The notes: generated by a model from the sequence alone, not told the origin. A stretch of 64,000 nucleotides of DNA from Corynebacterium lactis (GCF_900519355.1 NZ_ULHE01000007.1:25877-89876); one strand, 5' to 3'; counted from the stretch's first letter, positions 1 through 10,098 are shown. Numbers and translations are program-made.

Positions 1-28
1 GTCATGTTGGGGTCAACCTTAGCTTCGG

Positions 29-46
29 TTGATGTCGACATCAACT
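29..46. repeat. 18-bp perfect palindrome
   Basis: The sequence GTTGATGTCGACATCAAC is its own reverse complement. It lies in the 222-base stretch before pyrG, where I could not support any complete gene. It has no T-tract, so it is not an obvious terminator; a regulator-binding site is possible. Frame +1 is open from the window edge to a stop at 73-75, so the tail of an upstream gene could overlap it. Confidence 0.4.
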
Positions 47-184
47 TGTTGCGTAGTAGCTACACCCGGATGTAGGGCGTGTGGGGGAGCTCGATAGGCT
101 GCTAAGCCACCTCTTAAGAACTCCCCAAATACGTAACCTCGCTCCACCATCGTGAAAAATTTCCGCGTTTTCCCACGTTTTGTA

Positions 185-214
185 TTGCCACCGCACCCCG
201 GCGCTTGTTATCCT
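185..214 (+). promoter_or_regulatory. pyrG promoter, leaderless
   Basis: TTGCCA at 185-190 and TATCCT at 209-214 are separated by 18 bases. The -10 ends eight bases before the GTG start of pyrG and no Shine-Dalgarno sequence is present, so the mRNA is probably leaderless. Confidence 0.45.
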
Positions 215-216
215 GA

Positions 217-1857
<1,641 letters not shown>

Positions 1858-1970
1858 GAGTCCGCAATGCGGTGAGGCGCACGGCCGCGGCGCGCGCCCG
1901 AGTAATCGGTGCGTGGCCGCGGTTCGGTGTATAGCCGTGGCCGTAGTACCGGGGAAGTAGGGTAGAGCGC

Positions 1971-2702
1971 ATGAATACCGAGTCGAAGAGCGCTGAGTCA
2001 ATGAACGCCATGGCAGAGCAGACCCCCGCACGGCAGGATCCCGGCCGCCACGACTTTGCCGTCGTCGACTCGGAAATCCTCCTGGAGGCGCCGATCATTG
2101 CGGTGCGCCGCGACCAGGTCTCCATGCCGGGCGGCCGCGTGGCCGCCCGCGAGATCGTCGAGCACTTCGGCGCCGTCGCGGTCGTCGCCGCGGACGAGGT
2201 CGGGCGCATCTGTCTGCTCAACCAGTGGCGCCAGGCCGCGGGCCAGCGACTAACCGAGCTGCCCGCGGGCCTGCTGGACTACGCCGACGAGGACCCGCTG
2301 GCCGCCGCGAAGCGCGAACTCGTCGAGGAGGCGGGCCTCGAGGCCGACGACTGGGCCCTGCTGACCGACATGTTTACCTCGCCGGGCTTCGCCGAGGAAG
2401 CCGTGCGGATCTACCTCGCCAGGGACCTGCGGGCCGTCGTTAAGCCAGTAAGCGACGACGAGGAGGCCGACATGACCAGCGCGTGGGTGCCGGTTGGCGA
2501 GGCGGTGGAGAAGGTGCTGGCCGGCGAGGTGCAAAACGCCATCGCGATTGCCGGGATTACGCTGGCGGCGCAGGTGCTGCTCCACGGTGCCGCGCCGCGC
2601 CCGGCGGAGACCCCCTTCGCAATCCGCCCGACCCGCCTGGCAAAGCGCCGCGAGCAGCAGCTCGGCGCAGGCGCGGACCTCAAGCGCATCAAGCGCGCCT
2701 AG
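1971..2702 (+). CDS. NUDIX hydrolase, ADP-ribose pyrophosphatase type
   Basis: Likely hydrolyses ADP-ribose or related nucleoside diphosphate derivatives in the cytoplasm. A 243-residue protein with a clear Nudix box near residues 100-125 (AGLLDYADEDPL followed by AAKRELVEEAGL), including the REL-EE-G metal-binding core. The proline-containing LPAG just before it is typical of ADP-ribose pyrophosphatases. Alternative in-frame ATGs lie at 2001 and 2010; the first 25 residues are poorly conserved in type, so the start is uncertain. It sits between pyrG and xerD and ends 20 bases before xerD, suggesting co-transcription. The substrate is inferred from the family only. Confidence 0.85.
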   Translation: MNTESKSAESMNAMAEQTPARQDPGRHDFAVVDSEILLEAPIIAVRRDQVSMPGGRVAAREIVEHFGAVAVVAADEVGRICLLNQWRQAAGQRLTELPAGLLDYADEDPLAAAKRELVEEAGLEADDWALLTDMFTSPGFAEEAVRIYLARDLRAVVKPVSDDEEADMTSAWVPVGEAVEKVLAGEVQNAIAIAGITLAAQVLLHGAAPRPAETPFAIRPTRLAKRREQQLGAGADLKRIKRA

Positions 2703-2721
2703 CCGCGCAGGGCCGATACCT

Positions 2722-3651
2722 ATGGCACAGACCGTCACCACGCTTGCCGACGCCTTCCTTACCTACCTCGCGGTAGAAAAGGGTCTGTCGGCCAACACTC
2801 TGTCGTCCTACGAGCGCGACCTGGACAAATACCGCGACTACCTCGCCGGAATCGGCCGCTCGGACCTCGCGGCCGTCACCGAACAGGACGTCGCGGGATT
2901 CCTGGCGTATCTGTCGCAGGGGGACAAGGCGGCCGGGAGGCCACGCCTGGCGGCGACCTCGGTGACGCGGGCGCTGTCGGCCGTGCGCAGCTTCCACAAG
3001 TTCGCCGTCGGCGAGGGTGCCCTGGACGTGGACGTCGCGCGCCGCGTGGCGCCGCCGAAGCAGCCCTCGCGCTACCCGAAGGCCCTCAGCATCGCGGACG
3101 TCACCGCCCTGATCGAGTCCATCCCCGACGGCGAGACCGCCACCGTGACCGACCTGCGCAACCGGGCGCTGGTGGAATTCCTGTACTCGACCGGGGCGCG
3201 CGTCTCAGAGGTCACAGGCCTGGATATCGACGACGTGGACCGGGAAACCAACCTCGTCCTGCTGCGCGGCAAGGGCGATAAGGAGCGCATTGTGCCCGTC
3301 GGCACGCCAGCGATGGTGGCGCTGGACAAGTGGCTGACGCGCGGGCGGCCGAGTTGGATTCGCGCGAACTCGGGTCCTGCGCTGTTTATTAACTCGCTGG
3401 GGCGGAGGCTGTCGCGGCAGTCGGCGGGCAACACGCTGGCGGAGCTGGGGCAGCGGGCCGGGATTGCGGTGAAGATCTCGCCGCATACGCTGCGGCACAG
3501 TTTCGGCACGCACCTGATCGAGGGCGGCGCCGACGTGCGCGTGGTCCAGGAGCTGCTGGGGCACGCCTCGGTGACGACGACGCAGATCTACACGATGATT
3601 ACCGCGGAGAACATGCGGCGCGTCTGGGCGGGTGCTCACCCGCGGGCCTAG
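2722..3651 (+). CDS. xerD: Tyrosine recombinase XerD
   Basis: Site-specific recombinase that resolves chromosome dimers at dif together with XerC and FtsK. The 309-residue protein has an N-terminal SAM-like core-binding domain (about 1-95) and a C-terminal catalytic domain. Visible catalytic residues are Arg in STGARVSE, His and Arg in HTLRHSFG, the second His in LLGHASV and the nucleophile Tyr in QIYTM. I chose ATG 2722, 19 bases after the nudix stop, because the open frame further upstream overlaps that gene. Neighbouring scpA-scpB and parA form a chromosome-segregation cluster. One copy of the GCTTGCCGACG word lies at 2742-2752, encoding part of Thr-Leu-Ala-Asp-Ala. Confidence 0.95.
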   Translation: MAQTVTTLADAFLTYLAVEKGLSANTLSSYERDLDKYRDYLAGIGRSDLAAVTEQDVAGFLAYLSQGDKAAGRPRLAATSVTRALSAVRSFHKFAVGEGALDVDVARRVAPPKQPSRYPKALSIADVTALIESIPDGETATVTDLRNRALVEFLYSTGARVSEVTGLDIDDVDRETNLVLLRGKGDKERIVPVGTPAMVALDKWLTRGRPSWIRANSGPALFINSLGRRLSRQSAGNTLAELGQRAGIAVKISPHTLRHSFGTHLIEGGADVRVVQELLGHASVTTTQIYTMITAENMRRVWAGAHPRA

Positions 3652-3717
3652 CGGGCGCGGTAAAGTGTGAGGGAACACAAGGGTACCCAAAGAAAGTTCA
3701 AGGAAGAGGGGTTGACC

Positions 3718-4592
3718 GTGGCTGGTGAAGGATTGTTCGAGGCCGACCGAGTTGAGCTCGGCCTGACCGGGCGTCCGGTGCGCGAACTGCCAGTCCCGGA
3801 GCCGCTGTCGACCCACGGCCCGGCCGTCATCCTGGCGATGTGTAACCAGAAGGGTGGCGTCGGCAAGACCACGTCGACGATTAACCTGGGCGCGGCGCTG
3901 GCGGAGTTCGGCCGTAAAGTCCTGTTGGTTGACTTGGATCCGCAGGGCGCACTGTCGGCGGGCCTCGGCGTCCCGCACGAGGAGCTGGACCTCACCGTCT
4001 ACAACCTGATTGTCGACGACACCACCGACGTCCGCGACGCCATCCACCGCACCTCCGTCGACGGCTCGACCTGGTGCCGGCCAACATTGACCTGTCGGCC
4101 GCCGAGATCCAGCTGGTCAATGAAGTCGGCCGCGAGCAGGCGCTCGGCCGCGCGCTGCGCCCCGTGATGAACGACTACGACTTCATCATCATCGACTGCC
4201 AGCCCTCGCTTGGCCTGCTGACCGTCAACGCGCTGACGATTGCACAGGGCGTCATCATCCCGATGGTTGCCGAGTACTTCTCGTTGCGCGGCCTCGCGCT
4301 GCTGACCGATACGGTCTCCAAGGTCCGGGACCGCCTGAACTTCAACCTCGAGGTCAGCGGCATCCTGGTCACCATGTTCGACCGCCGCACCCGCCACGCC
4401 AAGGAGGTCATGGAACGCCTGATCGAGGTCTTCGGCGACCAGGTCTTCGACACCGTCATCACCCGCACCGTCCGCTTCCCGGAGACCTCCGTCGCCGGCG
4501 AGCCGATCACTCAGTGGGCCCCGACCTCGCCCGCCGCCGCGCAGTACCGCAACCTCGCCCGCGAGGTCATCGAGCGCAAGGGCCGCAAGTAG
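3718..4592 (+). pseudogene. ParA/Soj-family ATPase, frameshifted as given
   Basis: Deviant-Walker ATPase of the ParA/MinD family found before scpA in corynebacteria; it probably acts in chromosome or plasmid-type segregation. The first part has the Walker A motif KGGVGKTT and the LLVDLDPQG motif. The second part, in another frame, has IIDCQPSLGLLTVNAL and runs to the stop at 4592. The break is near 4065: restoring one C (GGCTCGAC to GGCCTCGAC) joins the two parts into a continuous 291-residue protein reading VDGLDLVPANID. Start chosen at GTG 3718, seven bases after GAGGGG; TTG 3712 is an alternative. A sequence error is more likely than true decay, because both halves are well conserved. Confidence 0.85.
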
Positions 4593-4595
4593 CTG

Positions 4596-5513
4596 GTGGA
4601 CCCGGATAGTGGCTTGCCGACGGCCACGTCGTCGGCCCCGCCCGGCGCGGGTGAGGTAGAAACGGCGGAGGGCGCGTCGGCAAGCGGAGCTGGTGCTGGT
4701 GGTGCTGATGGGGTCGGTGTGCAGGAGGAGATCACCGGCTTCCGCGTGGCGCTGGCGAACTTCAGCGGGCCCTTCGACCTGCTGCTGCAGCTGATTAGCA
4801 GCAAAAAGATGGACGTCACCGAGGTCGCGCTCGCGGCGGTGACGGACGAGTTCATTTCCTATACGCGCAGCCTGGATGCGGTGCATGACCTAGACGAGAT
4901 CACCGAGTTCCTGGTAGTTGCGGCGACGCTGCTGGACCTGAAGACGGCTCGACTGCTGCCGCGCGGCGACGTCGACGACGAGGAGGACCTGGCGCTGCTG
5001 GAGGCCCGCGACCTGCTGTTCGCGCGGCTGCTGCAGTACCAGGCCTACGGAAAGGTCGCGGACCAGTTCGCGGAGTGGCAGAAGACGGCGCCGCGGCGCT
5101 ACCCACGCGCGGTGGGGCCGGACAAGCAGTTCGAGGAGTTGCTGCCGCCGGTGCGGCTGGGGATGAGCCCGGCGGAGTTCGCGGAGTTCGCGGCCGTGGT
5201 GATGCGCCCGAAGCCGCCGGAGCAGGTCGGCGTCGGCCACATTCACGGCGTGGCGGTGTCCGTGCCGGAGCAGGCGGGCAAGATTCTGGACTCGCTGCGG
5301 CTCGCGGGCGAGGGCACTTGGCTGACTTTTACGCAGCTGACCAGCGAATGCCGGGTGTCGATGGAGGTCGTGGGGCGCTTCTTGGCCCTTCTGGAGCTCT
5401 ACCGCGCCAAGGCCATCGACGCCGAGCAGGAAGAGGCGCTGGAGGAGATTCGGGTGGCCTGGACAGGCCTGGATGTCGATCCTGCCGTGGTGGCCGCGGC
5501 GAACTGGGAGTAA
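4596..5513 (+). CDS. scpA: Segregation and condensation protein ScpA
   Basis: Kleisin subunit that bridges the SMC dimer and recruits ScpB for chromosome condensation. The 305-residue protein has a low-complexity Ala/Gly/Ser N-terminus (about 45 residues), then the conserved N-terminal helix beginning FRVALANFSGPFDLLLQLI and the C-terminal winged-helix region. The GTG start lies three bases after the parA stop, so the two are probably translated together. A later start is possible because the extension is not conserved in kind. The extension carries two inverted copies of the GCTTGCCGACG word at 4612 and 4675. Confidence 0.93.
   Translation: MDPDSGLPTATSSAPPGAGEVETAEGASASGAGAGGADGVGVQEEITGFRVALANFSGPFDLLLQLISSKKMDVTEVALAAVTDEFISYTRSLDAVHDLDEITEFLVVAATLLDLKTARLLPRGDVDDEEDLALLEARDLLFARLLQYQAYGKVADQFAEWQKTAPRRYPRAVGPDKQFEELLPPVRLGMSPAEFAEFAAVVMRPKPPEQVGVGHIHGVAVSVPEQAGKILDSLRLAGEGTWLTFTQLTSECRVSMEVVGRFLALLELYRAKAIDAEQEEALEEIRVAWTGLDVDPAVVAAANWE
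4612..4685. repeat. Inverted pair of the GCTTGCCGACG word
   Basis: GCTTGCCGACG at 4612-4622 and its reverse complement CGTCGGCAAGC at 4675-4685 face each other across 52 bases, inside the variable N-terminal extension of scpA. They belong to the word that recurs at least 18 times in the window. Confidence 0.7.
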
Positions 5514-5520
5514 TTGGGGG

Positions 5521-5571
5521 CTGGCTGGGCCTGAGGTCTGGCTGGGCCTGGGGCCTGGCTGGGGCTGGGCC
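5521..5571. repeat. Three tandem 17-bp repeats
   Basis: Three consecutive 17-base units, each starting CTGGCTGGG, at 5521-5537, 5538-5554 and 5555-5571, just after the scpA stop. The first two differ only near their ends. The tract is G-rich on the plus strand and T-poor, so it is not a standard terminator. Confidence 0.7.
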
Positions 5572-5603
5572 TTCCGCCCAATTCTCGACTTCATGACACG
5601 CTA

Positions 5604-5660
5604 CCGACGTTGTGACATCGTACGCCGTGGCATAACGTCGGCTGCCTGACATAACGTCGG
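5604..5660. repeat. Intergenic hairpin repeat, copy 1
   Basis: CCGACGTTGTGACA at 5604-5617 pairs with TGGCATAACGTCGG at 5628-5641 across a 10-base loop, making a 38-nt hairpin. A third unit in the inverted orientation, TGACATAACGTCGG, follows at 5647-5660. The same 38-nt architecture recurs at 15110-15147. It lies between scpA and scpB, just upstream of the scpB promoter. Confidence 0.75.
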
Positions 5661-5670
5661 TGGCGGTACG

Positions 5671-5676
5671 TAATCT
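5671..5676 (+). promoter_or_regulatory. scpB -10 element, leaderless
   Basis: TAATCT lies seven bases before ATG 5684 with no Shine-Dalgarno sequence, which supports a leaderless scpB transcript separate from scpA. Confidence 0.45.
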
Positions 5677-5683
5677 TGCCTAC

Positions 5684-6331
5684 ATGAGCGAAAACGCGAA
5701 CCCCAGCGCGCCTGATTCGGATGACACCGACCCCGGCGCGAATCCCAGCGCTACCGGCCCCGTAACCCAAAACCCAATTGCACAGAGTCCCATCGATCCG
5801 CTGCGCGCGGGCGTCGAGTCGATCCTGCTGGTCGTGGACACTCCGGTTGCAGCTGAGGACATGGCCCGCGCGTTAGATGTTTCGGTGTCGGACGTGCGCG
5901 ATGTCCTCCGTGAGCTGGAGCACGAACTGCGCGCTCGTCGCAGCGGCATCGAGCTGCGGGAGACCGGCGAGGGCTGGCGCTTCTACACTTCGCCCGCCCA
6001 TGCGAGCGCCGTGGAGCGCTTCCTGCTGGACGGGTCGCAGTCGAAGCTCTCTCGTGCGGCGATGGAGACCCTGGCCGTCGTCGCCTACCGTCAGCCGGCG
6101 ACGCGCGCGCAGGTCTCGGGAGTGCGAGGTGTCAACGTCGACGGCGTGATGCGCACGCTGGTCGCGCGCGGGCTGATCGCCGAGTCGGGGGAGGACCCGG
6201 CCACCGGCGCGCACCTGTATGTGACGACCTCGCTGTTCCTGGAGCTGCTGGGCATCGACTCGCTGGAGCAGCTCCCGGACCTCGCACCGCTGCTGCCGGA
6301 GGTCGACCTTATCGACGAGCCGCTCGGTTAA
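5684..6331 (+). CDS. scpB: Segregation and condensation protein ScpB
   Basis: Winged-helix partner of ScpA in the SMC condensin complex. The protein of 215 residues has an acidic, Pro/Ser-rich N-terminal tail of about 40 residues, then the ScpB core (LRAGVESILLVVDTPV, later AAMETLAVVAYRQPATRAQVSGVRGVN in two stretches), ending in an acidic tail. ATG 5684 was preferred to the upstream GTG at 5660 because a -10 hexamer sits seven bases before it. A 170-base gap with repeats separates it from scpA. Its stop codon overlaps the stop of the convergent POT gene (TTAA). Confidence 0.92.
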   Translation: MSENANPSAPDSDDTDPGANPSATGPVTQNPIAQSPIDPLRAGVESILLVVDTPVAAEDMARALDVSVSDVRDVLRELEHELRARRSGIELRETGEGWRFYTSPAHASAVERFLLDGSQSKLSRAAMETLAVVAYRQPATRAQVSGVRGVNVDGVMRTLVARGLIAESGEDPATGAHLYVTTSLFLELLGIDSLEQLPDLAPLLPEVDLIDEPLG

Positions 6332-7866
6332 CGGGCCACCCGGTTAATCCACGGCAGGAATACCGCGGCCACGGCTGCGGCGCCGACGGCGAGGGCTCCC
6401 ATGGTCAGAAAGTAGGAATGCTCGCTGGTCGAGGAAGCCGGGTCGTAGCTGGTGGACATCACGCCGGCCAGCGCCGTGCCGATGGCCATAGTCATGAAGA
6501 ACAGCGCCGAGAAGCGCGTGGTGTACTTCGCGGGCGCCAGCGCCGTGGCGGTCGACATGCCCACCGGGCCGACGTGCAGCTCGCCCAGCGTAATCACGCC
6601 GTAGGCGAGCACCAACGCCGCGATCGGCACGGCGCCCGCGGGCGTCGACGTGTGTAGCAGCAGCGTCCATGCGCCGAGACCCGCGACCGCCGCGCCGAGG
6701 ACAGTCTGCGTCGGGGCGGCCGGAGCGCGCAAGCCCCTCGCACCCACAGCACCCAACTTGGTACGCAGCATCGCCAGCGGCACCGACAGCAGCAGGATAA
6801 ACACCGGGTTTAGCGACTGCGCCCAGGCGGCGGGCACCTCGAAGTCGCCGATCATCCGGTCGACGCGCACGTCCGCGTAGACGGCCAGCGCGCCGAAGGT
6901 CTGGTTCAAGATCGCCCAGAACGCCACCGAGACGACGAACAGCGGCACAAAGGCCAGGACGCGGGCGCGCTCGTCGCGGCCGAGGTCCCGGTCGGCAAGC
7001 ATCTGGGCGAACATGCCGAGCGTCGCCGCAACGGTCAGCGCCAGCATGACGGTCGCCAGGTGCTCCAGCGCCAATACACCGGAAACCGCAGCCGCCACCA
7101 GAACCGCAACCAAAACAGCCACGCAACCCGCGACGACGCCGATGTGGCGCCTGGGCGCCGCGACAGTGGGCTGCTCGACAAGGGGGCGGATGCTTCGGGA
7201 CCAGCCGTCGGAAAGCCTGCGACGGTGCAGGTAGTAGTGGGCGAGTCCGGCGATCATGAGCACGGCGGCGGCGCCGAAGCCGATGTGGTAGCCGAGGCGG
7301 TCGGCCAGCCAGCCGGTCAGCAGCGGCCCGGCCAGCGCGCCGACGTTAATGCCCAGGTAGAACAGTTGGAAGTCGGAGTCGCGGCGGCGGTCGTCGGGTT
7401 CGCGCACGTGCCCGAGCATGGTCAGCGCCGAGGTCTTCAGCGCTCCCGATCCGACCGCGACCAGCACGAGACCCGCGGCGACACCAGGCGCGCCGGGCAC
7501 GAGCGACAGGCACAGATGGCCCGCGACCAGCACCCACGCCCCGGCGAGCAGCGTGCGCTCGGCGCCGAAGACGCGGTCGCCGATCCAGCCGCCCGCGATG
7601 GTGGAGAGGTACACGAGGCTGCCGTACGCGCCCATCAGCGCGGTGGCGGTGGAGGTCGCCAGCCCGAGGCCGCCGCCGGTCGCGGTGTCGTAGAGGTAGT
7701 AGGCCATGATGGCCTGCATGCCGTAGTAGCTAAACCGCTCCCACGTCTCCACGCCGACGAGCGCGGGGATGGCCACCCGCGGGTTCTGGGGCGCGGTGCC
7801 TTGTGCTTCACGACGGCCACCGTTACCCGCACCAACCTCAAGCGAACACTGTTCAAGTTTTTGCAT
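6328..7866 (-). CDS. POT/PTR-family proton-coupled transporter, possibly biotin-related
   Basis: Proton-dependent oligopeptide transporter of the major facilitator superfamily, in the cytoplasmic membrane. The 512-residue protein carries the ExxER-type motif in VETWERFSYYGM near residue 45 and about 12-14 hydrophobic segments; its length fits DtpT-type di/tripeptide carriers. It is divergent from bioA-bioD. Three palindromes of the form GAAC-N3-GTTC, which is the BioQ operator type, lie in and beside the shared upstream region, one at codons 4-8 of this gene. That suggests biotin control. By inference it may import biotin, biotinyl-peptides or a precursor; the family more usually carries di- and tripeptides. 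Confidence 0.88.
   Translation of the reverse strand: MQKLEQCSLEVGAGNGGRREAQGTAPQNPRVAIPALVGVETWERFSYYGMQAIMAYYLYDTATGGGLGLATSTATALMGAYGSLVYLSTIAGGWIGDRVFGAERTLLAGAWVLVAGHLCLSLVPGAPGVAAGLVLVAVGSGALKTSALTMLGHVREPDDRRRDSDFQLFYLGINVGALAGPLLTGWLADRLGYHIGFGAAAVLMIAGLAHYYLHRRRLSDGWSRSIRPLVEQPTVAAPRRHIGVVAGCVAVLVAVLVAAAVSGVLALEHLATVMLALTVAATLGMFAQMLADRDLGRDERARVLAFVPLFVVSVAFWAILNQTFGALAVYADVRVDRMIGDFEVPAAWAQSLNPVFILLLSVPLAMLRTKLGAVGARGLRAPAAPTQTVLGAAVAGLGAWTLLLHTSTPAGAVPIAALVLAYGVITLGELHVGPVGMSTATALAPAKYTTRFSALFFMTMAIGTALAGVMSTSYDPASSTSEHSYFLTMGALAVGAAAVAAVFLPWINRVAR
7843..7855. promoter_or_regulatory. BioQ-type operator at POT gene start
   Basis: CGAACACTGTTCA (reverse TGAACAGTGTTCG) matches the corynebacterial BioQ half-site spacing TGAAC-N3-GTTMA described for C. 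glutamicum. It lies within the first codons of the POT gene, where a bound repressor could block elongation or the true start could be further downstream. Confidence 0.55.
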
Positions 7867-7930
7867 GTGTACTAGAAAAGCAAGTGTTGGGCCCGTAGGG
7901 AAACCGGCGGCGTTTTCGGTGGAAAAATTA

Positions 7931-7951
7931 CCCCTGAACGGTGTTCAGGGG
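7931..7951. promoter_or_regulatory. BioQ-type operator, perfect palindrome
   Basis: Nine-base arms CCCCTGAAC and GTTCAGGGG flank a GGT centre. It contains TGAAC-N3-GTTCA and lies about midway between the POT gene and bioA. Confidence 0.65.
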
Positions 7952-7993
7952 CGTTGGTGTGGGTAGTGTTACCTCCAAAACGGGGCCACGCCG

Positions 7994-8006
7994 CGAACGG
8001 TGTTCA
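7994..8006. promoter_or_regulatory. BioQ-type operator upstream of bioA
   Basis: CGAACGGTGTTCA shares its centre with the site at 7931. It overlaps a -35-like GTTCAA (8002-8007) that is 17 bases from a -10-like GATAAC (8025-8030). The -10 is ten bases before the GTG of bioA, so a repressor here would block a leaderless bioA promoter. Confidence 0.6.
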
Positions 8007-8040
8007 AGTTATTGCCTGACGTGCGATAACGTGGGAACCT

Positions 8041-9339
8041 GTGAATCGCCCCGCCTCCACAGCCCAGCTCGCCCACTTCGACGCCCAGCACATCTGGCAC
8101 CCCTACGGTCCCATCCCGGCGCCGGTCGAGCCGCAACTGGTGGAGTCGGCAAGCGGCGTCTACCTGCACCTGGCCGACGGCCGCGACCTCATCGACGGCA
8201 TGAGCTCCTGGTGGGCCGCCTGCCACGGCCACAGCCACCCGAAGCTGGTCGAGGCCGCCACAGCCCAGGCAAACACCATGTCGCACGTGATGTTCGGCGG
8301 CCTGACGCACCGCCCGGCGATCGAACTCGCGCACAAACTCCTTCGCCTGGCGCCTGGATTCGACGCGGTGTTCTACTCGGACTCTGGCTCCGTTTCGGTG
8401 GAGGTCGCCATCAAGATGGCCATCCAGTACAGCCAGGCCATCGGCCACCCAGAGCGCACCCGCCTGGCCACCTGGCGAGGCGGCTACCACGGCGACACCC
8501 GCGCCCCCATGAGCGTCTGCGACCCCGAGGGCGGCATGCACGCCATGTGGGCGGGGCAGTGGACCCCGCAGGTCTTCGCCGACGTCCCGCCCGCCCGCGG
8601 CGCCTCCGAGCAGGCCCGCGCCGACTACCTCGCCCACTTCGATTCGCTTATCGACGACTCCGTCGCCGGCGTCATCGTCGAGCCCGTCGTCCAGGGTGCC
8701 GGTGGCATGCGCTTCCATGACCACGAGCTGCTGGTGGGACTCCGCGAGCTCTGCGACCGCCGCGGAATCCTCCTGATTGCCGATGAAATCGCGACCGGCT
8801 TCGGCCGTGCGGGTGACCTCTTTACGACGCAGGCCGCCGGTATCGTCCCGGACATCATGTGCGTCGGCAAGGCCCTGACCGGCGGCTTCATGAGCTTCGC
8901 CGCGACGCTGGCCACCGCGGAGGTGGCGCGTGCAATCTCGTCCGGGCCGGGCGGCGGGCTGATGCACGGCCCGACCTTCATGGGCAACCCGCTGGCCTGT
9001 GCGGTGGCGTCGGCGCAGCTGGATCTGATCGCGGAGGGGCAGTGGCGCAGCGATGTGCCCCGCATCGAGGCGCGCCTGGCCGAGGGGCTGGCACCGCTGG
9101 CTAACAGTAGCGCGGTGGCCGATGTCCGCGTTCTCGGGGCCATCGGCGTCGTGGAGATGGCCCGGCCCGTGGACATGGCCGTGGCGACCGCGGCCGCGGT
9201 CGACGCCGGGGTGTGGCTGCGCCCCTTCGGCAAGCTGGTCTACACCATGCCGCCGTACATCTGCACCGACGACGAGGTCGACCGGATCTGCGCGGCCATC
9301 GCCGCAATTGTGCGTGCTGAGGAAACTCGCGGCGCCTGA
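8041..9339 (+). CDS. bioA: Adenosylmethionine-8-amino-7-oxononanoate aminotransferase
   Basis: PLP-dependent class III aminotransferase that makes 7,8-diaminononanoate from KAPA with S-adenosylmethionine as amino donor, in biotin synthesis. The 432-residue protein has the typical start HIWHPYG, DGMSSWWAA, the PLP-binding aspartate in LLIADEIATGFGR and the Schiff-base lysine in CVGKALTGGF. Full length. GTG start, probably leaderless. It is followed by bioD after 51 bases; bioF and bioB are not in the window. Three BioQ-type operators upstream indicate biotin repression. Confidence 0.96.
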   Translation: MNRPASTAQLAHFDAQHIWHPYGPIPAPVEPQLVESASGVYLHLADGRDLIDGMSSWWAACHGHSHPKLVEAATAQANTMSHVMFGGLTHRPAIELAHKLLRLAPGFDAVFYSDSGSVSVEVAIKMAIQYSQAIGHPERTRLATWRGGYHGDTRAPMSVCDPEGGMHAMWAGQWTPQVFADVPPARGASEQARADYLAHFDSLIDDSVAGVIVEPVVQGAGGMRFHDHELLVGLRELCDRRGILLIADEIATGFGRAGDLFTTQAAGIVPDIMCVGKALTGGFMSFAATLATAEVARAISSGPGGGLMHGPTFMGNPLACAVASAQLDLIAEGQWRSDVPRIEARLAEGLAPLANSSAVADVRVLGAIGVVEMARPVDMAVATAAAVDAGVWLRPFGKLVYTMPPYICTDDEVDRICAAIAAIVRAEETRGA

Positions 9340-9390
9340 CCTGCACGGCCAATTACATCCACCCAGAAACTAAAAGGAGAATAACCACCC

Positions 9391-10098
9391 ATGTCCGTAG
9401 TCCTCGTCACCGGAACCGGCACCGACATCGGCAAGACGATTTCCACGGCGGCCCTCGCCGCGTATTTGAGCAAGGCCGGTAGGGAGGTGCACGTCGTCAA
9501 GCCGATTCAGACGGGCTTTCCCGGGCCCAGCGGCGGTGACCTGGACACGGTGGCGGAGCTGACGGGGATGGGGAATCTGCACGGCTTCGAGCGCTACCCC
9601 GAGCCGATGGCCCCGGTGGCGGCGGCGCACCGCGCGGGGATGGCGTTGCCGAGTGTCGAGGAGATCGCGGAGAAGATCCGGCGTATCGATGAGGCCGGCG
9701 CCGACGCTTCGGGGAACAACAACCGCGTCGTGCTGGTCGAGGGGGCCGGCGGGCTGCTGGTGCGGCTCGGCGAGGACTGGGCGATGCCGGAGCTCGCGGC
9801 GCACCTGCCGGGCCATCAGATGGTGGTCGTGACCAGGCTGGATCTCGGCTGCCTGAACGAGGCGGAGCTGACCGTGGAGGTCGCCCGCGGGCGCGGCGTG
9901 AACGTCACTGGTTTGATCGGCGGTTCTCTGCCGGAGGATCGCGACCCGATCATCGAGACGAACCTTGAGGAGCTGCCGCGCGTCACGGGGCTGCCGCTGC
10001 TCGGATCGGTGGCGGCGGGCGCCGGGAAGCTTCCGCGTGAGGAGTTCCTCGCGGCGGTGCCCTCCTGGTTCGACGCGAGCGCCGAATCGCTGTTCTAG
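9391..10098 (+). CDS. bioD: Dethiobiotin synthetase
   Basis: ATP-dependent closure of diaminononanoate to dethiobiotin, the step after BioA. The 235-residue protein begins with the P-loop VTGTGTDIGKT, followed by VVKPIQTG and the VEGAGGLLV motif, all hallmarks of BioD. A good ribosome binding site AAGGAG lies about 12 bases upstream of the ATG. Co-transcribed with bioA by position. Confidence 0.96.
   Translation: MSVVLVTGTGTDIGKTISTAALAAYLSKAGREVHVVKPIQTGFPGPSGGDLDTVAELTGMGNLHGFERYPEPMAPVAAAHRAGMALPSVEEIAEKIRRIDEAGADASGNNNRVVLVEGAGGLLVRLGEDWAMPELAAHLPGHQMVVVTRLDLGCLNEAELTVEVARGRGVNVTGLIGGSLPEDRDPIIETNLEELPRVTGLPLLGSVAAGAGKLPREEFLAAVPSWFDASAESLF

Noticed and set aside
7843..8006. LexA (SOS) boxes
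   Set aside because: The palindromes are GAAC-N3-GTTC. Actinobacterial LexA boxes have four central bases (GAAC-N4-GTTC), and the bioA context fits BioQ better.
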